The notes under the pieces: model-generated
What the model was told of the DNA's origin: nothing
Seen by the model: the letters and a program-made list of their open reading frames with translations, nothing else
The model's database searches: none
NCBI RefSeq assembly: GCF_000218235.1
Contig: NZ_GL945017.1
Coordinates: 682,039-746,038 of the forward strand
Direction: 5' to 3'
DNA length: 64,000 nt
From: Hallella multisaccharivorax DSM 17128
GTDB lineage: Bacteria; Bacteroidota; Bacteroidia; Bacteroidales; Bacteroidaceae
Shown here: positions 47,601 to 62,600 of the stretch, in pieces
How the letters are laid out: each line of letters starts with the position of its first letter
Position numbering within the stretch: the first letter of the stretch is position 1
Translations under genes and position numbers: made by a program

Positions 47601-50600
47601 AGAAGAATCTGTTTGATCTGGCTCATTCCTTTTGTCTTTCCTGCCATTGTCATTGCGTCTTTTTGGATTGAAGACGCAAAGGTAGCACGACAAAAGTGAA
47701 CGGGATTGCTCCGTCGCGGAGTTTTTCGACTTTTGTGAACGGGTTTGCTCCGTTTTAAGGCCGCGGGCAGCCTTGTGACGGGCATTCCACGCAAACCGAG
47801 TGAACGGACTTGCTCCGTTTTAAAGCCGATTTTTACCCGTATGGCCCACATGACTTCGGGGTTGGGTGGGCTTGCTCCGTTTTTTAGGAGGTTTTTGCCA
47901 CTGTTGAACGGATATACTCCGTTTTTTCAGCCCTATTTCGGTCATTTTTGGCCTCTGGTGAACGGTTTTTTACCGTCTCCAAGTGGGTGGGATTGCTCCG
48001 ATTTCACCAGTAGGAAACTGGAACATATCACCAGGGTGTTCGACCATGTGTGTAAGAACTACGTCCTGGGCTACAAGCTGCTGCCGTGCCTGTTCTTCGA
48101 CGGCAAGTCCTCCCTGCCGTTCGACTTCTCCATCCATGAGGAACTGGGGAAGAAAGGAGACGGAGGACTGGGGAAGAAGGCGTTCCGCGGCAGATTCTCC
48201 AAGAAGCGCATGAAGGAAACTCCGGCGTATGAGCGGGAACAGGAATGCGGCATGGGCAAGATGGACTCTGCCATAAAGATGCTTCATCGCATGTGGAAGA
48301 GCGGTCTTCGCCCCCATTATGCCCTGGCGGACAGTTGGTTTGCCTGCGAGAAGTTCATCGAGGCAATCAGGAAGGTAGGCAACGGAGCCATACACTACAT
48401 CGGCCTTGCCAAGATGGGAAAGACAAAGTACCTCGTGGAGGGCAGGCGGCACAATGCCACAGAGCTCGCAGCAATGCATACAAGACGGACCAGATGTTGC
48501 CGGAAGTACAAGTGCCGGTACATTGAGCTAAGAGGGTGTCTGGGAGACTTGCCAGTCAGGATATACCTGGTCAGATATGGGCATGGGCAGACCTGGAACA
48601 TCATGCTCAGCACGGACCTGTCGATGACCTTTGTGCGTGCCTGCGAACTGTACCATATACGATGGAACATTGAGGTCGTCAACAAGGAGACAAAAGAACA
48701 TCTCGGCCTTGGATCATATATGGGAAGGGACTTTGACGGTCAGATTGCCGATGTAACGCTCTGCTACATTACATACATCGTTATGTCGCTGGAGAAACGG
48801 ATATCAGAGTATGAGACCATGGGCGAATTGTTTGCCGACATGGAGAAGGATGTCATGGCGCTTACGCTATGGCAACGTGTACTCAAGTGCATGGAGAGGT
48901 TGCTTGCAGCTCTTTGTGACGTACTTGGATTCTCCGTAGGCGAGATAGGGCGGATAATTGTCGCCGACTCGGAAATGCGGAACAACTTTGAGATTATGGC
49001 CAAGGCATTGGAAAACAGGGCACAAGAAAAACTTACAGCCGTAAACACATTTTAAGTATGTGTTAATCCCTCGTATTCGTATTCATGGGCATTCACGAAG
49101 CATTTTTGGCTGAAATACCCATGAAATAGAGGAGTGGGAAACTTTAGTAAATAGAAAAACGAGTCTACGTAAACTGTGATTGTACCTCATAAAGTATTCC
49201 TTTCTTTTTGTATTTTTGTCCCAAGCATTACATTATCTCCAGCAAATCTTGACTTTTGGCCCATACCAAATGTAGAGCCACAGCATGATGGTGATGACGA
49301 GACAAACGATTGACGACCAATGGCTTGGGTCGGAGAGGCATTTGAAATAAAAATTGAACAGACCATGGAAGCAGGCCACCAGTATAAGAGAATGCGTATC
49401 ACGGATAAGCTTGTCAAGACCAAAAGAAGCAAGGAACAACAAGGCAAAGAAGCCCACATCCCCTATTTGCCATGCTCTGCAATGCCAAAAGAACCAAAGC
49501 AAAGTGGTGAGCAGCAGTCGGTGAATGATTTTGCAGCCAATTAGTTCGCTATAAAGGTATCCACGCCAGCCCACCTCTTCGAAGAAGGCATAGAGCAGAT
49601 ATACAAACAATAACCACAAACAGAGTCCAATCTCCTTGTAATCAACAATGCCAAACAGAACAAAAGGCACCGCCAATGTGAGGATGCTCTTGGTGACCGA
49701 TGTACCAAAAAGAGATGTCTTCATTTTTCTTCGAAGCGCCAAGATAACGACAATCGCGCCTATGAGTGGACTCAAGCCACCTACGAAATCCCACAATTTG
49801 ACGTGGGATGGGTCTATGGTCTCAAAGCGGGTTGAGACGACTCTTATTAATACCGCCAGAACATAGAAAAGCATGATGCTCCATGTCCGCTTCTGTTTTA
49901 ATATGGATGATATCTTCATTTAGATGGGAAATTTGGTTCAAAGTTATATTATTTTTTCTTAAATCGAGCGGAATGTATGGGATTTGTGAGTATTTTTATT
50001 CTCATAGGAATCTTGTATTTAGCCAACCTGCCTTTACAATGGCTCGTAACTAATGCCTTCATTTCAGTGGCGCTCATTTTTCTTTTCGGAAATATTTCTG
50101 CTGCCACAATCTGGCCGAGCACGGGATTTGCCTCACCATAGACTCTGCACTCGCTCACGTCCTCCATCTCATACAACACACCTTCTACTTCAATGGGAAG
50201 GACTTTCTCTCCGCCGACATTAATGACGGAACTTGAGCGGCCGACAATCCTGATAAAACCGTTGCAGCACGACTCTACAAGATCTCCCGTGTAAAACCAG
50301 CCTTCGTTGTCAAACGAAGAACTTTTATAATTCAAATATCCCAAGATGTTGTTTTGGGATTTGATGAGAAGTTCACCATTGACGATTTTATACTCAGCGT
50401 TATTGTCTGCAATCTTCAAGATTGTGCTATCAGACGATTTACTGACAGTTGTCATAATGCCGGTTTCACTTGTTCCGAAAGTTTGCAGAAATCTGACGCT
50501 GGGAAGTGCCGTCCTCAACCGTTTGAGCAACGATTCGGGCATGGCTTCCGCCCCATAAGTGATAAGCCGCAGGGAGGAAGTGTCATGGTCGGCCATGGCA

Positions 50601-53600
50601 TCAGAAATCAAGAGTAAGTTGAGAAACGTGGGAGTTACTGGCAATATGTTAATATGATATTTGGAGATAAGGTTTAATATGTATTCAGGTTCCCTTGATT
50701 CGGGAATAACCATGGCTGCTGACATGGCTACGCAACTGAGCAGCGTGTGAATGCCACCAATATGATCGAACATCAGGAAAAGGAGAAAAACGAGGCCTTT
50801 TGGCCTCTTATTCTGATAGGTGTCGATTAGCTTGCTCAAGTCGTGTATCATCATTTTAGGACGACCGGTAGTTCCCGAACTGAGAAGTATGAGACCTGCG
50901 TGATGAATGCCGACAAGCGTTCCAATCAGAGGGTTGCTGTTAACATCGGCAGTTTGTTCATGGGTGTGTATCTGCAAAACACCGTTTTCCCAATGAAGTG
51001 AGTAAAGGCAGCCAGCCTGTTGTATTTTCTGCTTGACAATGTCCGCTTCCTTGTCTGTTATGATGATAATCATATTATTGGTCTCATATAAGGCGAAGAA
51101 AGCGGCAATGGCTTGAAAATTGTAGTCCGAAACAATGGCCACCACATGACCGGTTCCCACCCGGTCTTGAATGACGTCCTTATACTGTTGTACGGCAAGG
51201 TAAAGTTCAGAATAGGTGTAGAACTGTCCTCTGTCTATCATAGCAGTTTTCTGCAACCCTATTTTAGTTTCAATAATCCATTTCATCAGCAAAATCCTCC
51301 TAAATATACGACTTGTCCGGTAATAAGTTTACTTTGTGGACTAATGTAAAAGTCAATGACATTTTTCACATCCTCATACGAAGCCATCACCTTGCAACTC
51401 TGGTTATCAATCAAGCGTTCTATTTTCTCAGGCTGCACCCGACTGATAAGGTCTGTGTTGACGGGCGAAGGGCCTACGGCATTCACAGTGACATTGAATG
51501 GCCCCACTTCTCTGGCCATTACCTTAGTTAGTTGCTCAATGGCCGATTTAGAAGCCGAATAGGCCAGTTCCCCTTCAAGATGCGAGGGAACGGCGATGGA
51601 AGAGAAATTTACTATGCGGCCTTCCTGTTGCTTTATCATGTATTTGGCACACTCTCGGCTGAAGGAAAATGTACCGCCATAGTTGGTCATCATCACCCTC
51701 ATTGCCGACTCAGTGGAGGTTAGTACAGAGTGGTTCATTAAGCCTATGCCAGCATTATTGACCAATATGTCTAACCTTTTTTCTCGTAGGTAAACGTGTT
51801 TCACATAGTCGACGACATTTTGCTCGTCGCCCACGTCAAGGTGGGCATGATGGTAATGGCTGTGATTAATGTCGCATTCCCTCCTGCTGCACCCGTATAC
51901 AGTGTATCCCTCGTTAAGGTATGCCTCTGCCAGATAGCGCCCAATGCCCTTACGGGTGCCCGTAACAATCATAATTTTATTCATTAGAGGGAGCTTTTAG
52001 TTGGGAAATAATAAAGTTGTTGAGCGAGTTAACGCTCCTAAAGGGGCTAATCCTTGACGACATGGCTCGGTCGGAGGTCAGCGAGACATTGATTCCCTCA
52101 TCCAGTAAGGTCGTCTCTACGTCGACAAGAATGTTTACCAACCCTAACGAATCAACGACTCTGTTTCGTCCAATCAGTGCCGTCTGACCGTTTACCATTG
52201 TCGCCATGTCGTTATTCTGCATGTTCTTTTTTACCGACTCGACAATAATCTTATAGATTTCGTTCGTTTTCATGTTATATAAAAGTCTATGCCTTGCTTG
52301 TTTTGTATGTTTTATTTATTTTTATAATGAATTCCATTTTTGTTTTGTAACGCTTGAGCTAATGTTATTTAAAAACAGAGTTTTCATATCAAAATTCTCG
52401 ATAAACTCCATGATTAATACTAATTTTGTATGACGAAATTAAATCTTATGAAGTACATGAACTTACTCAAAAAAGACTATCCCTTTCAATTGATTAAATG
52501 AATATCCGCAATCATCCAAATTAGCAAAGTTTATACAGCCTGGACAATCCTTGGTATAAAAATTGCGGGCTTATGTTTGACTATTGGAAAGGAATGATTA
52601 TGAATTTGACTGATTTCTATGAAGTTTATCCTGACGAGGAAGCTTGCGAGCATGCTCTTAAGGAATTTCGTGAATGCCATACCCTTTATCGCCCTGAATG
52701 TGGCGGTTTGCACCTCAGTTGGAATCCGAGCCATAAGTCTTGGACATGTATGGATTGCGGTCATGAGGTTACCCTCCGTTCCGGCACAGTGATGCAAGGC
52801 AGTAATCTGCCAATTTTCGATTGGTTCGTGGCAATATTTCTGATAGTAAGTACGAAGCGGGCCATATCCGCCTTGGAGGTACAGCGCCAGCTTGGAAGGA
52901 AACGCTACCAACCCGTCTGGGAAATGATGCATAAGCTGCGTGACGTGATGGGTAAGCGTGACAGTCTCTACAGGCTGTTTGACCAAGTGGAACTTGATGA
53001 AGGATTCTTCTCCACGGAGACGCCTGACAGTGAAAAATGGCATTCTCTCAAGCGTGGACATGGGAGCCAAACGGAAGACGGCGGTACTTGTCATGGCGGA
53101 GAGCTCTGTCACCACTGATACACCGACAAGGAAGTACAGCACCGGAAAATGGGTCGGTCATATCAAGATGGAAGTCATACCGGACTTGAAGGCGGCTACG
53201 GAGGAAGACAAAATAAAGAATTCCATAGATGCCGGGGCTTGCTACCACAGATGCCACGAAGTCTTACGCGGCACTTACAGCGAACAAAATTGTCGCTAAG
53301 CATAAAGCATATAAGATGAGGGACAAGACCATGGTCGGCAAGGTGCTTCCATGGGTACACATATCCATAAGCAATGCAAAGAGGAGTATTCTTGACACGT
53401 ACCATGACATCAAGGGGGACTTTCTGCAGCTCTACCTCAACGAGTTCTGCTATAAGTTCAACCGAAGATATTTCGGATTTCATCTGTTCGACAGGCTTGA
53501 GCTTTGCGCATGCACTTATAGGACGAGTTTCAAGCATAGGATTTACTGATTTGGATGATTGCGGATATTCATTTTCGGAAAAGATAAAGAGAAAGAATGA

Positions 53601-56600
53601 GCTGTACTGCCGATATACCATCGTGTTTCTCTAAGGACAAACGGCAGGGCAGATGACCAAGCCCAAATTTAGAGAAAAGGTGGAGAATATCAGTGCTCAT
53701 CTTACTTTTAACACTCAAGAGTTTGGAGATCTCACTAAAATTGCTTAATTTCGCATCTATAACAGGTCCTCTTTAATTTATTGGTAATCAATGTGATTGG
53801 ATACTACAAAGTTACTAAAAATTATCGAGAAACTGTTATTCTAGACCACTTTATATGGGGTGGGAAACTTTAGAAAGAAATATTAGTTGTCATCAACATG
53901 AGTTTTTGAAAAATAAAGTTATTGGAAGCCTGAGATAAAAAATCAAACAATGAAAGTTTATTGTCAGGCTATAATAAACAATTTAAGTAAAAAGCAATGA
54001 AAAGACAAATTATTGCACTCACATTTGCTTTTAGCTTCAGTACAGTAATGGGACAAGTGCAGAACGACACAACTATTGCTTCCCCTCATCAGAGCCTGAG
54101 TGAGGTTGTAGTAAAAGGCAAGCACACACTTGTTAAAATGAAAGGTAATGCAATGGTCTATAAGGCGGGAACTCTCCGTGCAAGATATGCTCCCACAACA
54201 GCCTACGACCTATTGACAAAAGTACCAAGCATCACTGATGGAGGAAATTCGGTGTCACTTATCGGTGCAAACAACCTAATGGTAGTTATCGATGGAAAGG
54301 TAATTGCTATGGGACAAGAGCAAGTCTATCAGCAACTCAAATCATTGACTGCTGATAGGGTTAAGGATATAGAAATATATTATAATGCTCCAGTACAATA
54401 TCATTTTGATGGTGCGGTAATCAATGTTATAACAACTTTGGGTAATCAAAGCGAAGTTTCTTTGTTTTTAGACGGGGCTTTAAAACAGACCCGAAAGACC
54501 TCTACAGAAGGCAAGGCAAGTCTGCTTTTTTCAAACAAACTGGTGACCTCTTTGTCTTCTGTGGGATATACTCGCGAGAATCAATGGAGTAGCAACGATT
54601 ATCGTCTTTATAATGATGCAACATTCAGCAACCCCTACCGCACTCGAAAAGCCGAGAATAGGTCTTATGGCGATAAATATAATATGAGTGAAGATCTTAC
54701 ATTCCAGTTCACACCTGAGAATCGTCTTACTTTGGATTACTATGGGATATTTGCTCACGATAACAGTATTACAAATACGAATATCTGGCAGCGGATCCAA
54801 CCCAATACACAGGTACTATCACGTGAATACAACAAGGAGACCCTGCATACAGTCGGCCTACAGATGGATGTTAAAAATGGATGGACATTGGGGACTCGTT
54901 ATAAATCCTATGTATCTCCGTTCAGGCAGCAATATGTTTCTGGAGATGCAACTGAAAGCCTTATATTGCCCGACGACTATCTACAACAGTCACATCAGAA
55001 TATCGACAACGTGAAAGCCAGTATAGATAAGAATTTCACTTTTAATCAAATGACTTCTTTAGCAGTTGGCTTTACTCATCAGTATAACCGATCCACAACA
55101 GAGATAACGGAAGTAGACCAGACAACGCGTAACCGACAGATAGAGAATATTGAGGCACTTTACGCACAAGGTAATTTCACATTGTTCAAACAGTTGAATG
55201 TTATGTTGGGGCTGCGCGGAGAATACATAAAATCAAAGCGTCACAATTTGCATACAGGAGTTAATACCACTCTTTGGGATGAGTTTACTCTTTTCCCGAC
55301 GGCAACACTTGGTATGCCGATAGGGAAAAGTAATTTTCTTCAGTTCCAACTTATCAGTCAGAAGCAATACCCTTCGTTCTGGGCCGTTAGTCCAGAAACA
55401 ACCGTCGTAGATGAGCGAACTATCGAAGTCGGCAACCCTGAACTCAAACCAAGCCGAATTTATGATGCATCTCTGATGTTCATCGTCAAACAGCAATGTT
55501 ATTTTATTCTTGGCTGTACATATACCCCTGATTACTTTGCGAACATACCCCATCAGGAAGCAACAACAGGTAAAACGGTTTATCGTTATGAAAATTACGA
55601 CTTCTCACTATTTAATAATTTCACAATAATGCATCCCATGAGTATAGGCAACTATAATGGACGCATAGCTGCTCATATCCTGCGCATGCAAGATAGGATG
55701 CGTCATTTTTATGGGGCATCTTTTGATAATAATAAGTGGGTATGGGCTGTTTCTAGTAATAACACGTATAAGCTTCCAACAAGTAAAGCATGGGGTGAAC
55801 TTTTCCTTGAAGCAAATTTCCGCTATCAGGCTCCAGCCATTCAGGGAATCTACCGCTTGTCAGACACATACGCATTAGATGCTGATATTCGTTGGAATCC
55901 GACCAATCGAATATCTGTCACTGCTAGTGTAGACAACATTCTGCGTAGGGACATGCCAAATGAATTTAAGGTATTGACGCCAGGACAGGAAAGCATTCTG
56001 AATGGCTATAATACTCGTACATTCATGCTTCGAATGACATTAAACTTAGGAAAGAAGAAAGAGCAGAAAGAAGATTCTGGTGTCGATACATCAAGATATG
56101 GACGAAAATAGTCAGAAGCAATCTTTGTACTTATGAGGAAGAACGAGAGTGTAAAGTAAACTGTGTCAAGCTACAATAAGAAATAGTTTTATACAGTTTA
56201 TTTTTTATGGACAACAACGAAATTGATTACAAGAGAGCTGCGGACCAGCTTCGTAAGGGAGAACCATTATTTGGTAAGGATGGTGCTTTGGCACCAATGT
56301 TGGAGCGCATATTGAATGCCGCTCTTGAGGGTGAGATGGACGCTCACCTGCGTGAAGAATCCCGTGAGAGCGGCAATCGCCGCAACGTTAAGATGCCCAA
56401 GACCGTTCAGACTCAGTATGGCGAGGTGACCGTTGAAACTCCCCGTGACCGTAACGGCAGCTTTGATCCTCAGACCGTGCGCAAGCGTGAGACGATACTT
56501 GCCGAGGGCATGGCAGACCAGATTATCGGCATGTATGCCTTTGGCACGAGTACACGGGAAATCAGCCGTTACTTTGAGCGGGAGTTCAATACCAGGCTGT

Positions 56601-59600
56601 CGGCCGAGACCATCAGCGCGATAACTGACCGTGTCCTTCCTGAGATTAAGGAGTGGAAGTCGCGCTCATTGGAGTCGGTCTATGCTATTTGCTGGCTTGA
56701 TGCCATCCACTACAAGGTGAAAGACGACAGTGGGCGTGCCGTTACCCGTGCCATCTACAATGTACTGGGTATCACAAGGACGGGCATAAGGAACTGCTCG
56801 GTATGTACGTAGCCAAGAGCGAGGGGGCAAACTTCTGGCTGGAGGTGCTTACGGACTTGCAGAACCGCGGTGTGGAAGACATTATTATGATATGCTGCGT
56901 GGATGGCCTGAAAGGCTTCCCGGATGCTATTCGGAGCGTCTTTCCCAATACGGCCGTGCAGCTCTGCATCGTCCATCAGATACGCAACTTCCATCAAATA
57001 TGTGGGCAAGCAGCCATCAGAGGAGTTTTCTGAGGGACCTGGAGCTGGTCTATGGCGCTGTCAGCAAGGAGGCAGCCGAGACCGAGCTCGACAAGCTTGA
57101 TGCCAAATGGGGCGGACAGTATCCCATCGTCATCAAATCGTAGCGTGACAACTGGAAGCGAATGACGGAGTTCTTCCAATACACCAAGGAAATCCGCCGG
57201 CTCATCTATACCACGAACACCGTTGAAGGATACCACCGCCAAATACGAAAGGTTACCAAGAACAAGGGAGTATTCCCCTGTGATACAGCCCTGGAGAAAC
57301 TCGTCTATCTGGCTTACCGGAACATCAGCCGGAAGTGGACTATGCCACTTGCAAACTGGGCGCTCATCTCACAACAATTAGCAATTAAATTTGGAGAACG
57401 TTCTGAAATTATGTAACTTTGCCTCGGAAGAGGGCTCCTCATCTGGAAAACACGATTATAAATCGTGTCTCCCATCTGAGGTTAAAGATATAAAGAATAC
57501 AGCCTTGACACAGTTCGATTTACACTACCATCAGAGAGTATCGTCTCACCAATTTTATGTTTATTGATTACGCATATTATCAAACAATGTCAGGACTATA
57601 TCGCAAGGAAATAGATGCTGTTTATCTCAGAATAGTGCTTCCTGTATCCTTGACCTCATACTTAGGTGAATGGCTGACTTTCTTGCCATAGTCAAGAGAA
57701 CATACAAACTTCAATGATGCAAAAGAATTATCACTCTCACGTCTCATGCGTTCCGAAATGTCATAAGCGCCTGAATAAAGACTGCTCTTGATGACATTGT
57801 TCTGTACGAAGAGATTCTTGGCCTCTAGAATGACGGCTATATTCTCATGACTCCATTCTGCGGAAAGACCATATTGCCACGGTGTTCTGATGTGAGTCTG
57901 ATAACTTTGGAGTATTCTACTTTCCGAACTGCATGACGCTGAGAACGAGAAGTCGCCAACATAATAATTAGCCTGTATTCCCATCTGCCAGCCCCCAAGC
58001 CTTTCATGTACAGCTCTGTTGACAGCGAAATAGGAGTAGCTGCCATCCATCTTGACATTAAAATCGCTAGTGGGCTTCCAGGTCAGTGAGAGCGACGTCA
58101 CGCTTTGGTGATTTCTCGAGTCGCTGGTGAACGAATTCACAACCTTGCCGCCTTCTGATGAATAGGTGCCGACAATGGCGTTACTCATATACATATAGTA
58201 ACTTGACAGCAAAGCGGACCAACTCTTGTAGTTAACCGAGTAAGTGAGTCCGGGGCCAAGCAATGTGGAATTATCCATCGTTGGGTTGCCTCGTCTCAGC
58301 ATCAGCCTGTCTATCTGCTGTTCTACGTGGTTGACATAACTCAGTGACGGGAATGTGTTGCCAAGAGAGAAAAACAGTCTTACGCGCTGGATTTTATCAG
58401 GCATCCATGAATATGACATCTGCAGACGCGGGGCTATATGCTTCACGGCCTCGTCTCCATGTATCTTATAAACGAGATATGACACGCCAGGATTGATGTC
58501 CACCATCATTTTCTTCCAGCGTTTGCTGTAGTCGATGAAAAATATCGTCTCTGAAGAACGCAGATGTTGTCCGTAGTTGTTCAGATTTTTATAGTTGTCC
58601 TGCGAAACCCGGAGATACTCATGCAGACTGAAAGTAAGAAAGTTCTGTTTAGGTAAAGAGATATTATAATTGGCATTGAACTTTGAGTAAAAGTAATCCT
58701 CATCCACGTCGCTGATATATCTATCATATTCCTGCATATCACGCTTGTATTTGTTTCTGGCGTAATAACTGTCAAACACTGCATCAAGGCTACGGTCTCT
58801 GTCAAGCGTGCGGTTGTAATAGGCATAGAAAGTCGGCTTCACTGTAGAATTGCGGAGATAGGAATTTACGTTATAGCCATCGTTTAACCCCATGCCAGAA
58901 TAGAGCGTGCTGCCATTCTGTGTGTTATCCCAGTCCCTGTTATTTTCTATACTTGCCCTGAGCATCCATGTGGTCTTTTGCGACATACGGCTGAGACTGG
59001 CAGTAAAATATCTGCCTATTTTCTCTTTGTCATTATTGCAGGAGACTGAGGTCTTCGTTACTTCTTCGGGTAATTGATATCTCTCGATAGAGTATACATC
59101 AACTTTAGGGTTTGATATATTGTACCCTGCCCATACGTTCATATTGTATTTCCCAAAACTGTATCTGGAAGTGGCATTATAGTCGCCTTTCTTATAGTCT
59201 AAGCCTTGCAGTCCGTCAACTTGGGCATATCCACCGTAATTGTAAGTCCTGACAATGAAGTTCATAGCAGCCTTATCTTTGGCATACTTTCCTGTCGGCA
59301 TGTCATAATATTCTATGCGGACAACATCCTTAGGCCGGAGGCTCTGTATCTCCCGGAAAGAAGCCCCCCTGCCATTAATATAGAGAGCAGCTGCCCCTGC
59401 GGGAGTTGTTACGCTTCCGCCTTCCGTATTGACATCAACGCCCGCTATCATCATATTCCGTACCAGTTCGAATCCTGAGTGGGAATGTCTGCGCTGTTTG
59501 CTTGTAGGTATACAATTGTAGTGATCTGCTTCCTGCTGTATATACTTCCCGCTGACAATGACCTCTCTAAGTTGTCTTGCAGCTTGAATGGTGTCATTCT

Positions 59601-62600
59601 GAGCAAATAATCTCATAGGGATTATAACGAAAAGAAATAAAAGTAGTTTATTATAACTCATAATTTTTACATTAAAAAAGTGGGCCATGGGGATTAAAGA
59701 AACCCTATGGCCACATATTAATTAACACAAGTTATGGTAACAGCTACAATGTCCCATCTCCGATGGATAACATACTGCGTCACAGATAGGACTCAGATCC
59801 TTCTCTTTAGTTTGTCCACCTAAAATTTTTGACTGCATCTCATTTGTCATACCTTGACAAACTGCCATTTTTACATCACCATCTAAGGTGCGTGAAGATT
59901 TCAACACGTTGATTGATAATTTGACCATAATGAAAAATTTAAATTGTTATTGATTAGACTGCCACAAATTATAATAGGTTTCAAGAAGTTCTTCCATGTG
60001 ACCCTTAGCAAAGTGACAGTTGTTATTTTTCGTTCCGTGAAACAAATTCATTATACGTGAATGAGGACATCCTCCTCCACAAAATGGCAGAAGGTTACAG
60101 TCCTTGCATTTTGCATCTTCAAAAGGGTCTGCACCTACCATGTATTCTGCCAAGAGATCCATTGATATGTTACTTAATTCTTTTACATTATCGAGACACA
60201 TGCCTGGATTGCCCAAGTCTGTCCAGCATTTGTATATTCCTCCCAACGGACCGATCAGGAAGCTATTTCTTTGTCGGGCTATACATTCATAATTATATCT
60301 TGTCATCAATAATGATGGGGATGGCATTCCGAGTTTCTTGTATGCGTTTAACACATACATACCCTGTTCAGAATTCGAAAAACAGCCCTTACAAGAATTA
60401 CCACTGCCATATGATTCTTTTATGAAACCTATATAAGTATTGAAATTTAAACCTGCATATCTATTACGGATAAATTGAAAACCTTAACAAATTGCTCGGA
60501 ATTAGTCTTATCAATATTTACCCTAATAGTTTTGGAGATATTGTCATATTTAGACAATAAATCAAGTCCGCTAATTATTTTCTTAAATGTATTGACATGA
60601 TTATCTCCGCCTCGCCTCTCATTATGGATAGATTCAAGACCGTCTATGGTTACATGAACTGTTTTTATGTTAAGATTCTCAAGAGTACTTGCTTTATCAG
60701 CGCTCATATTTACGCCATTTGTTATGATTTCCGCTTCATATCCTTTCACGGTTTGAATAGACTTTATTCTATTTGTCAAACTAACAATCCTATCAAAATA
60801 AAGAAGTGGCTCTCCACCAAACCAAGAAATATGAATGTATTTTACATCCCTCAGCCCTTTAATAAATGCTATAATTGCATCTTCAACATCATCTTTCATG
60901 AATACAGAAGGGTGACTCTGTTCAAAGCAATACGAGCAATGTAGATTACATGCCATGGTCGGTGCTATAGTAAGAGAGAGAACATCATCGTTCATTCTAT
61001 TATATTGCTTCAACAGTTTAAACTTAGCCAATTCGATATTATCATCTCTAACTAAGATGTTGTTATCAAGTATCTCTTTTCTTAGTTCCTCATCCAGATC
61101 ATCTTCAGACAATTGTTCGTCCCTTATTTTTAAAAGTAAAGAAGCAATACTATTGTCAAGCTTTAGGAATACGTTTGACATAGTGTTATACAAGAGATAG
61201 AAGTCTCCTGACTTAGCTTTAAACATAAAGTTGTATTTACTCCATTTCATATTTATATTATTTATGATTGAAAACCTGTTGCCAAAACGTCTTGTCACTA
61301 ATAATAATCCTTACATCTGCCTTTTGACCTACTTGGGTTATATTGTTATCTGAGCTGATGTTGGCCTTGGCGATGAAGAAATTATCTGAGCCAACTCTTA
61401 CTAGTTGTCTGTCATAAGACGCTACAGGGTATGTGTGTGGTTGCGCGTTATCACTCTCTCCCTCATACGTTACACTAATCATTCTTGGCTTGTCGAACAG
61501 GTAATTGTATTTATAGGGCATCATGATTTTAAGTGTGTAGTGGGGCAGCACTTCTCCTTGAGCTTCTATAGTTATCGGATAGTGGATGGTGTAGAATGCT
61601 ACACCAAAGGCAATCACCACCAGAGTTATAATTATCGTTCCAGTACGGACCAGCACTGGTGGCACCTTGCCTATGATATGGCGTACTTTTTCACTGCGCA
61701 GCTCTATATTATCCGTATTAGTTTTGCTATCTGGTCTCATTCCTCTTCCTTATTATTTTCATCTCAAAATTTGTACGAATATATTCGCTAAGCGGCATGT
61801 CAGCATACTTCAAAGAACAAATGTCTTCCAAATTGCCATTACACTCCTGTATTTTCTGGCTGCAAGGTCCTAAACATTGTGGTAGCATTTTGCAGTTGAG
61901 ACACATTTTATTCTCAAATGTAGACAAGGCTACCCTCTTTGCTTGTTTTTTCTCATTCCACCTAATTGTGCCATCAGCCAATAAGACACCCTCCTTGTTA
62001 GGTTCTGATAGCGTTCTACCATTACACTTGTAGATATTACCATCCCAATTGATTACAGCATAATGATATATTTCTGCAGGACACGCTACCCTCTTTATAC
62101 CAAAAAGTCCATGACCTACAGAATAACCATCTAAAGTTAATTGTAATAAGGCCTTTTTGAGTTGTTCAATCCTTTTCTCATTGATACTCCCCATAGTCTG
62201 CCAAACTCTTTCAAGTTGGAAAAACACAAGTTTTTTGTCAATCCCTTCGAAATCCCTTATGATTTCGACCATATCATTCAGAGTTTCATCATCGTAGTTG
62301 ATTCGAACTGTTATTACATTACGCCCTACAGTATTTCTCTCCTGCTCTTTTTTGCAGATCTGATCTATATCTTTGTAATATAGGAAAGGTTCTCCTCCAA
62401 AAAATGTCATCCTCAAAGTTTTTGCCTTTGATGACTGGCACAATTTCGATATATAAGACTTTGTCCTCTCAAGAACCTCTTTCGTCATTTTGCTACCAGG
62501 TACATGAGTCTCATAGCAATACCAACACTTAAGATTGCAATCCTGAGTGGGATATACCATAAGATAGTCTGTATCAGAAGCAAACATTTCCTTTTTGTTC